Of a DNA stretch of 64,000 bases, positions 22,331-33,620 are shown piece by piece. Source of the stretch: Neonectria sp. B-13 (Eukaryota; Ascomycota; Sordariomycetes; Hypocreales; Nectriaceae); contig NOKP01000017.1 of assembly GCA_002682825.1 (NCBI GenBank), positions 986,730 to 1,050,729 of the forward strand, read 5' to 3'. A program made the translations under genes and the position numbers. Below the pieces are notes generated by a model. It ran no database searches. It was not told where the DNA came from and worked only from the letters and a program-made list of their open reading frames with translations. The number at the start of each line of letters is the position of its first letter. Within the stretch, counting starts at the first letter, position 1.

Positions 22331-24948
22331 ATTGCCATTAACATGTTAGATACTATTCAAGAGCTGTGAATTCAGACCGGCTTAGCGAGCCATTTAAACT
22401 ACAATACAGAGTAAACTGCCGAGGCGTTTTTTCCCCCAACTCAAGTGTGTTGTTTCAATGGCGTGCGAGCGAGGAGTCTTTGCGATAGATCCACGCAGTA
22501 TTGCGACAGAGCCAGGTTCACTGCGAGAATGATATGCCATGCCGTCTCCTGGCATCAATCTCGACCGAAGATCCCTGTCGAGGCTAAGCTACAGCTGGAA
22601 GCTGCAGTTGGTTGTGAAGATCCACTACGGCAAATATTTGCCGACTTGCGTAATCGCCCGTGGTGTTGTGACGTTGTTGGTTGCAAACCCCACAAACTAT
22701 GGGACTTCATGGTTCGAGAAGGGCCGAGCTTAGGTTTTGTTAAAGCCTCGACGGATCGATAAGGTGAAATATGTAAGGCTCCTTTGAATATGCTTTCGGA
22801 TGGGCCGAAGCAGGGCAAAAGATCGTGTACGAATATCCCACATAGTATGAGCCATCAGGATGGGATGAATGCATCAATAGAAGTGCCTAGTTCGATTTTG
22901 TTCCCAAAGCAGTATCGCCGCCGATCTCACGTTCAACGCGTGATCTTCTGCCGGCCAATCTATGGCTTTCTCCAACCCGAAATGGGCATCACACACGAGT
23001 GGCCCGTCTCAGTCAAGGCCGCGCGTATTGAGATTATTCTTTGCCTTTGATTGGCCGCCTGCAGCCTTTAACAAAGGCAATGGACTCAAATGTAGTGTGT
23101 GCGAGCCTTGTTGACAGGGTAATGCAGCTGTGGTTTACCCCGGCCTCCACACGTCCCATGCGGGAGCCCGTGCCGTCATTGTCACCTCCATCTTCCACAT
23201 ACTGTCCTTTCTTCTTCTCATTCGCAATTATCTATGACTATTAACCCCCTCTCACTGTTGCCGTCCTCTCTCAAGCTTGCAATCTGGCCACCCCGCACCA
23301 ACATTATCCTGTCCATCTGCGGATCTTAATCGTAAGGCGATGAGCGGTGTTTATCTAAACCCATGTTGAGCTGAACCATGCCTCCTGAAAAAGACAATTA
23401 TTACTAATGAAATGCAAGCATGCAGCTGTCGCCTTCGATATCGCACTGCATCGCCGTAACCAATGGCGTAGCTGATGTCTTTCTCCTACCTTGGTTGCTC
23501 CACCTCTTTCCGGGTTCTAGTTCATCATTCATTCCATGGGGTGTTCCTACGGAGTTCTTAGAAATACTTAAGCCCTTGAAACAATGCATGCTGTGTCGGC
23601 GATTTCGCGCGATCGGAGTTTAATACTAGCTGGCACGGGTGCAATTGGCTGTGCCTACTTAAAGGACTGGTAAAGCCACTTATTGGCCAGCATCCTTTTC
23701 CTCATTATTTACAACTTATTTTTGGGCTGTTGTTTTTGTGTCTCTTGTCTTACAATTGAGATCGCTATCGCAGCAGCTATTTTCGCTTTTGTAAATGGCT
23801 TTTTGTATCACTTGTTTCTTCTAGCTTGATCAACTTACGATCGTTAGCAGAACGCTGCTTCTACCTCTAAGGTTTGCACAATCGCTGTTTTCCTCCTTCT
23901 AGCTTCACCTTCTCAGGACCGTTTTCTCCTTTGTAGTGTCTTTACACTAAAGTATGCGTTCCGCCAACATAATGCCCAATGATGTTGCCTTGTAGAGACG
24001 TTCACCTAGATAAACAATCGTAGACAAAGCATATAGGGTGGACGATTTATTATCACGATTGCGTTGATCGTAACCGGCCAAGGATAAAGTGCAAGCTAAC
24101 TTAGATTGAGTCCTCATCATCGTCGCTCTACTAATGTGAAACACATATTAGCGATAGTACAGAAGCTTAGGAGAGTTCCCTAGCTGGGGAACCAAATCAA
24201 GCAGGTCAGAAAAGGGGCGATCAACGCCCATTAGAACTTGAACCTGCGCCTTCTGAATGAGTTTGGTGCTCACCCTAGATAGTCCGGTCACTAATCAGTG
24301 CACTAGAGGAGGGTCAGGAGTGCATTGAACCCCATTTAAGTATCCTGAAACGAGAGAGTAAAGAAACTTCCGAGTGTCACACGGTTTTGCCTTTAACGTC
24401 GCGCACTACCACGCTATGTGGCTTTGAATTGGTGGATTTTCTGAAGCCGAACACTGTGGATGCGACTCCCTGAGCTTGGATCGACATACCCCCAACGAAG
24501 CGGTATTTGAAGGGAAACATCCCTTGCTAGTCTATGCGAAATGCAGGGTGGGCTCGTCGAACTACATTATAGAAATACAACTGCTGCAAATTCTAGACAG
24601 ACAATCCGTCTTCAGTTGCAGCAGCTATAATAAGTTATTTTGTATTTGAAGATTAGCTGCGAGACCATTCAAGACATTCCCAGGCCTTAGATGTTGAGAA
24701 AGTGGGCGGACCCTTGATATCTCGCCAATTATTAGCTCCGCAATTTCATCCTTGAAGGCCCCGTGTTTCCAGTCATCAGGGGCTAGGAGCCAGCTCGTAT
24801 CTACCAATACGAAACAAGTTCGTGTGTACTTAATTACACAGTAAACGAACTCTATTGTATTGCACTCTAGATAAAAGAAGTGCGCTTCCCACGGGAATAG
24901 AATTGAAAATCCCTCGTCACTCATCACATCTTTGGCTTCGTACAGAAA
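22331..24948. other. 2.6-kb gene-poor region
   Basis: No convincing coding region was found on either strand. Pyrimidine-rich stretches at 23690-23940 look like a fungal 5' leader, but no gene follows them. A tRNA-like fragment lies at 24234-24293 (listed separately). The right end is the promoter of the secreted protein at 24949. Confidence 0.5.
24234..24293 (-). other. Degenerate tRNA-like / possible SINE head
   Basis: On the minus strand, a box B match GGTTCAAGTTC (24234-24244) lies 49 nt downstream of a weak box A-like TAGTGACCGG (24284-24293). Between them is an anticodon-arm-like CTCATTC, as in tRNA-Met. Acceptor and T stems do not pair properly, so this is not a functional tRNA. It could be a decayed tRNA or the head of a tRNA-derived SINE. 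Confidence 0.3.
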
Positions 24949-25704
24949 ATGCATTCCTCAACCAGCTTCGTCGCGCTGATGTCGGCCATCGCCGGGGCCC
25001 AGGCCGCCGAATGGTCAGGCCAATACAAGTTCGGCAACATGTTCTACACTGGCCCAACCAAGAGCGGCGTCACCATCACCAAGGCAACTTATTCCCTGGT
25101 GCCGCCTTCTGTGCCATGCGGCTACGCCACCAGCGGCGGCAACGAGGAGCTCGCGTTCTGGATAGGCATCCAGGACGACCCGACTGGCAAGGACGTGGCG
25201 CAGGAGAGTTTCGTGCAGCCTCTTCTCAACTGGGCCCCTGACCAGCGATCGACTGGTTGCGAAACCGACAACACGCAGTGGTGTATTGCTGCTAGTACCT
25301 ATACGCCTTCAGGCCAGCTCGGCCAGCCATACGAGCCCATTGAGGCTGGAACACGCCTCGACTTTGAGCTCGTCGTTGGGTCGTCAGTGACGCAGACGAT
25401 CTCATCTTCCGGCAAGGTGCTCTCGACCCAGACCAACGCCGCGGGCATGAAGCCTGCCGTTTTTTACGGAGCAAATGAGTGCTATCTGCAGACTTGCGGT
25501 ACTCTGGAGGGTTACTCGTGGGAGAACATCACTGTTCAGTTGTCGGCGGCGGATCCGGACTTTGGCAATACGCTTTCGCTCACTGGTGCCACGAGCACTG
25601 GCTATAAGACGACTGATGGTGGCAAGACGTGGACAAATGAGAAGATCACGATTGAGAAGGACTATTTGTACACAGATAACCAGGAGCATGAGTGCAGCTC
25701 CTAG
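24949..25704 (+). CDS. Small secreted protein, lectin/glucanase-like or A4-peptidase-like fold
   Basis: Intronless, 251 aa. It begins with a signal peptide (MHSSTSFVALMSAIAGAQAA). The mature protein is rich in beta-type sequence, has several Cys (CGYATSGG, TGCETDN, QWCIAAS, ANECYLQTCG, HECSS) and NxT sites, and contains the FWIGIQDDPTG block. The overall layout recalls concanavalin-like extracellular fungal proteins such as the G1/A4 peptidase superfamily, but I cannot find that family's catalytic Gln/Glu pair with certainty. It is probably extracellular, with no assigned substrate. GC content is visibly higher than in the flanking AT-rich gaps, supporting a real gene. Confidence 0.75.
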   Translation: MHSSTSFVALMSAIAGAQAAEWSGQYKFGNMFYTGPTKSGVTITKATYSLVPPSVPCGYATSGGNEELAFWIGIQDDPTGKDVAQESFVQPLLNWAPDQRSTGCETDNTQWCIAASTYTPSGQLGQPYEPIEAGTRLDFELVVGSSVTQTISSSGKVLSTQTNAAGMKPAVFYGANECYLQTCGTLEGYSWENITVQLSAADPDFGNTLSLTGATSTGYKTTDGGKTWTNEKITIEKDYLYTDNQEHECSS

Positions 25705-26979
25705 AACGAATATTGGTAGAACACGTAACCTGCGACTGCCATTGCAGTGGTACCGCTGATACCTAGCACTCGTTAGGTTTTATGATATTATTACTCCTTA
25801 GTTATCGCGTTAACGTGTTTTTGACGCGAACATACTCATCTCCATCGGTAGTCTATCTGTATCTATCTGGATGTCTAAATCCGTCCAAGTGTCATTTGCT
25901 TGTTAATACTTCTCGGCGAAATTTAGCAGACCGGCTCAAAAGAGTGCACCGTTCCAGGAGATATTCCCTTCAATCCATGCGTTTAATCTAATCATTCAAG
26001 TTTAGTATTAGAGTGCCTGCACGTTATATGAAAGCGCGGTTAGGCTACATTCTTCCCTCACCGCCTAATCTAATGTTGACGACGCCCATTTCCAGGAACC
26101 TAGTGTCAGGGGATAGACCTTCACGAATTTCTTACTATACACTCAGGCAGTACGCAAGATGTTGAGCTTCAGTTTCAGCAAACCTCCTTCCGATACTCCT
26201 CGCTATTGAACGGCCTGAAGAATGCCATAAGAGCAGAAATATCAAGCTTTTTTACAGTCGCCTTGTGGACCAGGCGATTCCAAGGCTTTTTCCAATATCT
26301 GGCCTCTTCCAGGAGTATAGGTTTGCTTCGAGCCTACTGAGGTCGAGCTCGACATCGTGGGAATGCATGGTGCGCTGAAGCTGATAGAGCAGACGAGATC
26401 AAGGCACTGGCACAGATGGGGGATGCCTTGAGCCCAATTATTTCTAACAATAATAGACAACTGCGTCGATCTGTTTAAGGCTGTGCCGACGGTTTCTCTG
26501 GCCTGGATCAACTACACAGTCACCATTGTTGCATCCCTACGCTCAGAATTGCCGAACATTCCGACCATAGCAGCATTTACAATGTGCGTAGCCTTGCCCG
26601 GAGTTCAATTCCATCTGGACGAAGCACAACGTAGCCGGCGACAAGAACGTCGTGCGGGAGGGCGGGAAGCTCAAGTGGTTAAAGGACAGCGTCATCCACC
26701 TTTGTCCTATTGCTGGTCAGTAAGCAGGCCGATTGCCCTGATGTCGATGCGTTGCGCCTGTGAGTCTCAGGATAGCGGCACCCCACTAATTAGTAACATT
26801 CCCATTACAGACTTAAGCCCGGTTTATAAATAAGTAAGCTATGTAGCTAACACGCCTCGGAATTCTTAGCTTTCAATTTCACTTCCATCATTTAACATTA
26901 CTCAAACAAGTCAGCACAAACGATAACAATCCACACACACTGCTGACTTTCTCCAGTATTGCCCATAAACCTCATTACA
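25705..26979. other. Intergenic with a possible coding relic
   Basis: The 3' flank of the secreted protein and the promoter of the regulator at 26980. At about 26604-26761 a GC-richer plus-strand stretch reads EFNSIWTKHNVAGDKNVV and onward into IHLCPIAG, followed by a possible splice donor and a short in-frame remainder (ADCPDVDAL). It looks like a fragment of a gene, but no start or full exon set could be built. Confidence 0.3.
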
Positions 26980-28959
26980 ATGGGTTCTGATACCAATGAA
27001 GATATGGCAGAACCAAGCGATGCTCAGAATATAGTTGAGGATGGGGCGATGGAATCAGACCAAGCCCAAACAAAGACTTCCCACAGGGAGGCTAGGATTG
27101 ACGTAGAAAACCATGGGGAAGAACGGAGGACAAAAGCTCGAGTGTCAATCGCATGCACCATATGTCGCACTCAGCACCTTCGATGCGACTCTGCGCTGCC
27201 AACTTGCTCCCGCTGTCGGTCACTCAACAAAAAGTGCATCTATACCGCCTTGCGGCGGACCCGTCGGAAGCAGTTGAACCACGAAGAATCGAGGACGCCG
27301 ACGTCACCGAGCGCAGAAGAGGCAGAAACAGGTGCTTCATTTATCCGCAGCACCCCAGCACCCGTTCCCACCCAGTATCATGGAATGCACAATCCGGGTT
27401 CACCTTATCCTTTTGCCATGGAATCCTTCCCACGGGTCACATCTTTGGCGTCAAACAATGTTGCCACAAACACGGCCATTGATGGCTTCTACGCCTACTT
27501 TTTCAAAGGACACCCATTCGTTCTACCGCGGCCTTACCTAACCTTCCAATTCGATAAAGATCCTACTTCAGTCGCAAGTTTGATCCCCATCATGACGTGG
27601 ATAGGCTCACTGTACATCCACGACGATCGATCAGACATTTATAGACAAGATGCGGAGCGGGCGTTTCAGAAACAGCTGCCACCACATGGCTTCAATGTCC
27701 AAGCCCTCATGCTTTTTTCGCTTACCTTGGAGTGGAGAGGTGAGAGTGCGTGGGCGGATACTGTTCTGGAACGCGCAAAATCTGTGGCATTGGCCATAGG
27801 ACTAAATCACCAGTCCTTTGCGACACAAAATGGTCAGGGAAACCTAGTGCTGGAAGAAAGCTGGCGAAGGACGTGGTGGGAGCTCTATGTTGTTGACGCC
27901 CTCTTTGCTGGCATTCGGCACTGGCCAACCTTTTCGCTGTGGACCGTGGACACCGATGCCGACCTTCCCGGCGAAGAAGAGAGCTACACCGATTTCGTGA
28001 GCACTGCTTTTGAGAAGCAAAACTAGCAAAAGCTAACCTGTCTGCAGAATATCCTTCCACCCCAGACGCTGAGGGAATACGACAACCGTGGCTTCGAAGA
28101 CGTCGAGACGTCATTTTCCTCGTTTACATATCTTATTGATGCCGTCCGCATACTCGGCACGTCATTGGCTGCTGGGGATATTGCCAGCGGATCGTCCTCC
28201 TCGCTTGTCAAGAACGCAGAAGCAAATATTATGAGCTGGGATCTGCATCTCCCACATAGCAAGCGGGACCCGGTCTGTGCCGATGGAACAGTTGACGAGA
28301 CACTATTTCGGGCTCATATGGTGATCAACACGTACGTCTTCGACACTTTTCTGTAGCACATAGATTCACGGGTATGGCTAACCTAGAGCAGTGCGACTAT
28401 GCATCTACACAGACCCAGGTCCATGCTTCACTACAGCACAATGGAGCTTCTGTGCTCCAAGTACGCGCCGCCATTGCCAGCTGAAGTCTTGCCCCCCGGG
28501 GAGAAGTACCACGATAGGCACACACAGAAAGCAATCAGCGCGGCTAAGACCTTTGTCGACCTGATCACATTCCCTACTTCGCCAGTACGTCACAGCCCCT
28601 TTATCATGTGCATGGGTTCGATGGCTATGGCGACACACATGTCTGCGTGCGAGTATCTGTTGGGCGGCCTCGAGTATGCGCATGCTAGGGATCGTGTTCG
28701 CATGTTCCTGGGAGTTCTCAAGGCCTTCAAGGGCATATGGCCGCAAGCGTCAAAGTGGTCTAGTGAGATTACGCTCATGGCGAAGGCCGTGTTTGAGAAC
28801 CGGGACGCTCATGGAAACCCAATTATGGACTCACTTGGGACGATGCCACAAGTAGACGAGCGACCTTTCACCAGCTCACTCACCGGGGATGTAGAAACTG
28901 CCCCTCTCAATGGTCCTCTTGATGCCATGCTGGACGAAGTGGCCTTTGACAACAATTGA
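26980..28959 (+). CDS. Zn2Cys6 transcription factor
   Basis: Exons 26980-27996, 28048-28331 and 28392-28959 close in frame to 622 aa. The acidic N-terminus is followed by a zinc cluster at about residues 53-82 (ACTICRTQHLRC, then CSRC and KKC). Its first loop (RTQHL) is less basic than usual. The middle homology region includes VLPRPYLTFQFDKDP, ALMLFSLTLEWRGE, AIGLNHQSF and ESWRRTWWELYVVDAL. It is a nuclear regulator. It is followed by a quinone-oxidoreductase-like gene and a cupin gene, which are possible targets. The start at 26980 is the first ATG and precedes the acidic tail. Confidence 0.92.
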
Positions 28960-29016
28960 AACGGATGAACAGAGGTATATGACAACACGTCCTTCAAATA
29001 GCTATTCAGGTGTATG

Positions 29017-29976
29017 TTACGTTTGAGAAGCAAACTCTATCACCGCCTTGCCCTGTCTACCTCGCTGGCGTCCGTACACCCATGCTTCTATGGCAGCCTC
29101 AACTGGAAACGTCTTCACCGCGAGAGGCTTGAGTAATCCTTCATCCAGAAGAGTTGCAACTCTCGCCAAGTGCTCGCTGCGGGGAGTGACAACAAAGTAT
29201 ACCCATGCAACATTCGGATGGTCCTGCAGCTGTTCAGGCTTTTCCCCGCCAAAAGCCCACGGCGGAGGCGGGTCTGCCATTGTGACGATGGCCCCGTCTC
29301 TCCTCACTGTGTTCCATGCCTTGTCCAGTACTGCGCCTCCAACAGTGTCGAAGACGGCATCCACATTGTTGACGATCTGCTGCCAGTTCGCTGATTTGTA
29401 GTCAAGAACCTGACTGGCTCCGAGCTCCTTCAGCCGGGCATGGTTTTGTGGTGAGGCTAGGCCAATGACCTCCGCGTCCAGCAGGCGGCTTGCAATCTGA
29501 ACGAGCATGACGCCAACTGCACCCGAAGCACCCGTGACAAGGATTTTACCACCCTTTTTCACCTTTGCGTGGGTAAAGATTGCCTCCCAGGCGGTCAAAA
29601 TGGGGATAGGGAGCGCCGCCGCCTCGTTGTGGGAACTCGACGTGGGCTTCAGCGCGACTTCGCCGGGCGATGCAATGGCGTACTCTGCTTGGCAGCCCTG
29701 GCTTGCGTCGGCGCGGAGCATTGCAAAGACACTGTCGCCTATGGAGAAGGGGCCATTGTACTCGGGCCCGAGGGCTTCAATGACGCCCGAAACGTCGTGT
29801 CCAGGCACTCTGCTGAAGGTGGTGTACAGCTCCGGCCATGCGACTTCATCTGCTGTTATCCCAGCAGCGAAGACTTTGATGAGAATGTCGTCCCCTCTAG
29901 GGACCGGCTTAGGCAGGGTGTCGGTGAGCGTAATCTGGTGGGCATCTTTGCTGCCCGTGATTTGGATGGCCTTCAT
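29017..29976 (-). CDS. NADPH:quinone oxidoreductase-like MDR enzyme
   Basis: Intronless, 319 aa, the usual size for zinc-free MDR reductases. Motifs in order are ILIKVFAAGITADEVAWPE, PGHDVSGVIEALG, the GDSVFAM segment, the nucleotide-binding VTGASGAVGVMLVQIAS, and a FDTVGG segment. No zinc ligands are present. The C-terminal GRQRGKAV-type end (RQRGRQGKAVIEF) is standard for this group. It should use NADPH to reduce quinones or enones in the cytosol. It converges with the Zn2Cys6 gene (58 nt between their ends) and is divergent from the cupin gene, so the three may form a small unit. Confidence 0.9.
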   Translation of the reverse strand: MKAIQITGSKDAHQITLTDTLPKPVPRGDDILIKVFAAGITADEVAWPELYTTFSRVPGHDVSGVIEALGPEYNGPFSIGDSVFAMLRADASQGCQAEYAIASPGEVALKPTSSSHNEAAALPIPILTAWEAIFTHAKVKKGGKILVTGASGAVGVMLVQIASRLLDAEVIGLASPQNHARLKELGASQVLDYKSANWQQIVNNVDAVFDTVGGAVLDKAWNTVRRDGAIVTMADPPPPWAFGGEKPEQLQDHPNVAWVYFVVTPRSEHLARVATLLDEGLLKPLAVKTFPVEAAIEAWVYGRQRGRQGKAVIEFASQT

Positions 29977-30580
29977 GTTGGTAAGATAGATGGATATTTG
30001 ACTCTTGGTCCTGATCTACGGGAGAAGAAGTGAGGGCAGTTTTCCCACGTCGATGCACGGCGCTGTTGAATATTTGTAGTGATAGCCGTACCACTTGCTG
30101 TCGTGACGAGAGAACTTTCGAAACATCAGTGACCAATCTACCATAGCCTACGACTTGCCATATTCGCAATTCAAATGGTGATCGCTTACATTTCAGTTCG
30201 CCGCGTCCGGGCTCCGCTCCGGGCGATGTTCGAGGTACTAGAGGATACTCCACTCCATGCCATTCTCCAGTGGTACTGTCGGTACCCTCTTGTATTCGGG
30301 CTTGGCATTCGGGCCATTTGGCCACACGACCCGGTGTGGGTCCGCCGCTTAGTCCGACCCGAACGCGCATCCCGTCATGGAAGAAGCTCGATTTTACGGG
30401 TAAAACCACCCGATCTGCATAACTCAACGTCAATTCGTACGTTGAGCATGTCCGCCGGTGTGGATGTCAAGGTATATAAAGAGGCATACCTTTCGCCAAA
30501 GTCGCAAGGCTCATCCAAACCATCCTGCATCCCATTGTCCCGTTGAATACACATATACACCCACTCCGTTGTCAAAGAAG
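29977..30580. promoter_or_regulatory. Divergent promoter of the oxidoreductase and cupin genes, with inverted repeat and TATA box
   Basis: A perfect 8-bp inverted repeat CTCAACGT / ACGTTGAG with an 8-nt spacer lies at 30423-30446. CCGGTGTGG occurs twice (30331-30339 and 30455-30463), the first inside a CCACAC-N6-GTGTGG inverted repeat (30322-30339). A TATATAAA box at 30473-30480 is about 100 nt before the cupin ATG. The repeats are candidate sites for the neighbouring Zn2Cys6 protein or another dimeric factor. Confidence 0.5.
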
Positions 30581-31028
30581 ATGTCCACCCAAACTCAAGC
30601 CTCGTAAGTGGCACCCTTATTCTAATGTCCCTATCAATGACCTCTCACCAGTACCATTTAGCACTCGACCAAGGGAAATCCCCGAAGTCGTGTTCGACTA
30701 CGAGCTTTCCAACGAGCCCGGAAAGTCCATCATCGGTGTGCGGATGATTCTCCCGCCCGGTGGCTGGACCCCGCCGCATCGTCATGCGGGGGCTCACGTT
30801 GTTGCAGTCGTTGAGGAAGGCGAGATGCTGAGCGGTATGAACGGCAACCCGCCTAAAGTGTACAAGGCCGGCGAGACGTTCAGGGAATTGCCTGGATGTC
30901 ACCACACTGTCTCAGAAAACAACAGCAGTGATAAGCGCTGCAAGTTCATGGCTATCGCCGTTATCGATACAGAAGTGGTTACGAAAGGGGGCTATGGAGC
31001 GCTGACTGTGCTTGACGAGGGTTGGTGA
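30581..31028 (+). CDS. Small cupin-domain protein
   Basis: Exons 30581-30603 and 30662-31028 give 129 aa. The single cupin barrel shows motif 1 as PPGGWTPPHRHAGAHVVAVVEEGEM (two His and a Glu as metal ligands) and motif 2 around ETFRELPGCHHTVSENNS (His ligand). The protein is cytosolic with no signal peptide. Small cupins of this type can be dioxygenases, isomerases or binding proteins, and the function here is unknown. The acceptor ATTTAG at 30661 was chosen because the nearer CCAG at 30649-30650 leads to a stop. It shares its promoter with the oxidoreductase at 29017-29976. Confidence 0.85.
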
Positions 31029-31768
31029 ATCTTGCTACCAGTATGGCACTTTGCCGCTGGTGGTGCGCTGAGATTTTATATAATTCAATTAAACGGTTAT
31101 AGCTCGCGGTATATTTGACAGGTATAACACTAGTGGATTAAGTATGCTGTACATTTGGTTTGCAATACGATTTCCAACGATTCTCATCGCCGCTTTTATG
31201 TGGACCTGCTCCGACCCAGCTCGCCCGGCCCTGCCTGAGCCCCCCCAGGTCCTCCTTTGAGCGCTCCCTATTCAAGTCGCACCAGGGGCCGAATTTGATG
31301 CCAGGCGAGCGGTGGAGCGTAGCCCATGATCCTAGATGTCTGCATTCAGCATTGAGCTTCTACAGATTTCTGTCCTTCACATGGCTCTAAAGTCGATGTC
31401 CTCTACTAAGAGCTTAGCTCTCCTTATTCCGTGTATTAAATAAGTTGCCTCATTACTCTTTACTACTTGTTCTTCAATTTTAATCCAGTTCAGCACCTCA
31501 TCATGGAAAGTAAGGCACACTCCCTCATTCAAAGGTCGTACACCACTCAGCGGCTACTCTTCAGCCAGATATCTCTCCGCAGAACTTGGTCGTAACCACC
31601 ATCCAAACCCTACTCTATATGGCTACCCCTCCACCTCGCACTTCTATCGCATTATCAGTTCACGTAGATTTGCACTACCACAGATGCAGACCAGAGGTGC
31701 TATTTACACCAAAAATTACATGATGAATGAAGTAGCAATAGGTTTAGGTCGCAATCTCTATATGAAGA
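31029..31768. other. Intergenic, no gene recognised
   Basis: The 3' flanks of the cupin gene and of the HET gene. Only short frames. Confidence 0.5.
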
Positions 31769-33620
31769 TCAGTGCAAACTTATCCATTCGGGCTCTCTAC
31801 CATCCTCGAGAACTTCGCCATCCATGATCCCATACACATATGCTTGTCCAACATATTCAAAATGGCATCTGTTTCCCTGATTCTCTTCTCTCGGTCGTAG
31901 AACAAATGGCATGTTGCCCCCTAGCAACACATAGACAGCGTCTCCAGTCTTGAGCTTTTCATTGCCGAGTCCGATCATGCCGCTCTGTGTCGCAAAAAGC
32001 CGCTTGTCCAGGCATATTTCGGGCGGTTCCCGCTCTCTCGTGTGCGCTTCCCAAGCTTCCCAGGGCTTCGTGCAATGCACCTTGCGATATACCTTGCGAG
32101 CCCCGACGGACCTTCTCGGTGGGTCATCCCATATCTTCTCCATCATGTCCGCTGAAAATGACCGCCACTGAGCCTCGGTGTAAGTCCCTCGGTGCGGGTA
32201 GCTGCCCATAATATAACGAGGCCATGCTTCCAAATCCTGGCAATCGATGTGATGCCCAAGTTCCTTGATTGAATCAACCTTCATTCCCTGTAAATCCAGG
32301 ACTGATTCGGAGGTCGAGTCTCCTATCTTTGCGCGAGTATCGTTCGCCGCGCGGTAGGATCGATACTGACGCAGCCATCCTAAGTCATGTTGAAAGGAAC
32401 TAATGTTGTCGCGTTCGCTTGAACACCAGTCCGGGACCCAAGTAGGTAGACCGAGAGGCCTTGTAGGCTCATATGTTCTCAACAACGGCAAAAAGATTAC
32501 CGCAACTGGTGATAGCACTGCGCACTGAGCGTACAAAAACTTGTTCCGTGGTCATGGAGTAGTCCGCAAGCATGGTGCCCCCCAGACCCAATAAAGCAAA
32601 GACGTAGTCTCTTGAATCAGAAGTCTCTCGATGCCTAGAGCTGTTCAAAGCCAATGTGAACGCTTCTACCCCTGCTGTTGACCCTCTTATTTTCGTTATT
32701 GTATCCACTTTATGCCAAAAGTGTATCGGGGCGAACTTTGTGCAACAGCCTCGTTCGTGATGAGAGACAGAGTACGCGTTCGCTAAATAAAATTTTGCCA
32801 TCGAAATTTTCATTGTGCCGTATTGCAACGTAGCCTGTTCTGGTAGGATAGCTTCTTGAACAGTCCAAACTCGTTGCCACCATGGGGCATCCATCAAATA
32901 CTCGAGGGCCATCAAAGGCTGCTTTCCGAACCATGATTCAGTGTCATAATGCTTGTTAGAAGCCATCCACCTCAAGCGGTTGAACGCCATGACGGCAAAT
33001 TCCCGAGTAAGGACATTGTTTGGATTGGTCCGGTCAACTTTAGGTGCGGTCGACTGGCAAGGGGTAAACTCATTTCTGGGACGGCCAAGTCGAGGAAGAA
33101 ATGAAAAGTCCGGGTCATCAAGATAGTCCCCAAGCCAAAGGATGGCGTTTGCTGTGTTGCGGTATATTTCCTTCATCAAATTGACCTGGTGCGACTTCTC
33201 AGCCTTATCAAGTTGGTTGATACAAAGTTGGTCTACCCATAAGCGCCGTTCATACCCTGGGCGACGTATTCGCCTGAGAGCAGCCTCTAAGTTGACAGGG
33301 ACATCGAAGATTCGTCCATCGACGAAAACTCGACGACATATCGAAACATCTCCCCAGGCGTAGGATAAGGCTTCGTAGTAAGGCTTATCGTCGAGGTATG
33401 CGGTGTCTAAAGTGCAGCGGATGGGATCATTGCGCGCACCAGGAAGTAGGTTCAGGATTCGTATTTGGTGACCATGAAGATCCAGTGGTTGGTGAACAGC
33501 AGTGTTGTCGGTTCTATCAATGTGACTTGATGAAGGTGGACTTTGCAGGCGTTTCTTGCTGAGACGGGAGCTTCTACGGCACTTCCCCGCGCTTTTGGTG
33601 CTTTTCCGTACCCGCGACAT
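31769..33620 (-). pseudogene. HET-domain (heterokaryon incompatibility-type) gene with an internal frameshift
   Basis: The first frame (32469-33620, 383 aa) holds a full HET domain: IRILNLLPGA, YEALSYAWGD, VPVNLEAALRRIR, LWVDQLCINQ, VNLMKEIYRNTANAILWLGD and WWQRVWTVQEA. The second frame (31769-32536) carries the downstream part typical of these proteins, including LPTWVPDW and the C-terminal AYVYGIMDGE block. The two overlap in different frames near 32464-32481, and no GT-AG or GC-AG intron there restores the frame, so a one-base indel is the simplest explanation. The gene is either inactive in this strain or shortened to the HET domain. A sequencing error cannot be excluded. HET proteins mediate nonself recognition and cell death in fungi. 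Confidence 0.8.

Noticed and set aside
23690..23940. Pyrimidine-rich stretch as the 5' leader of a hidden gene
   Set aside because: Following ATG frames stop within a few codons and no spliced continuation was found.
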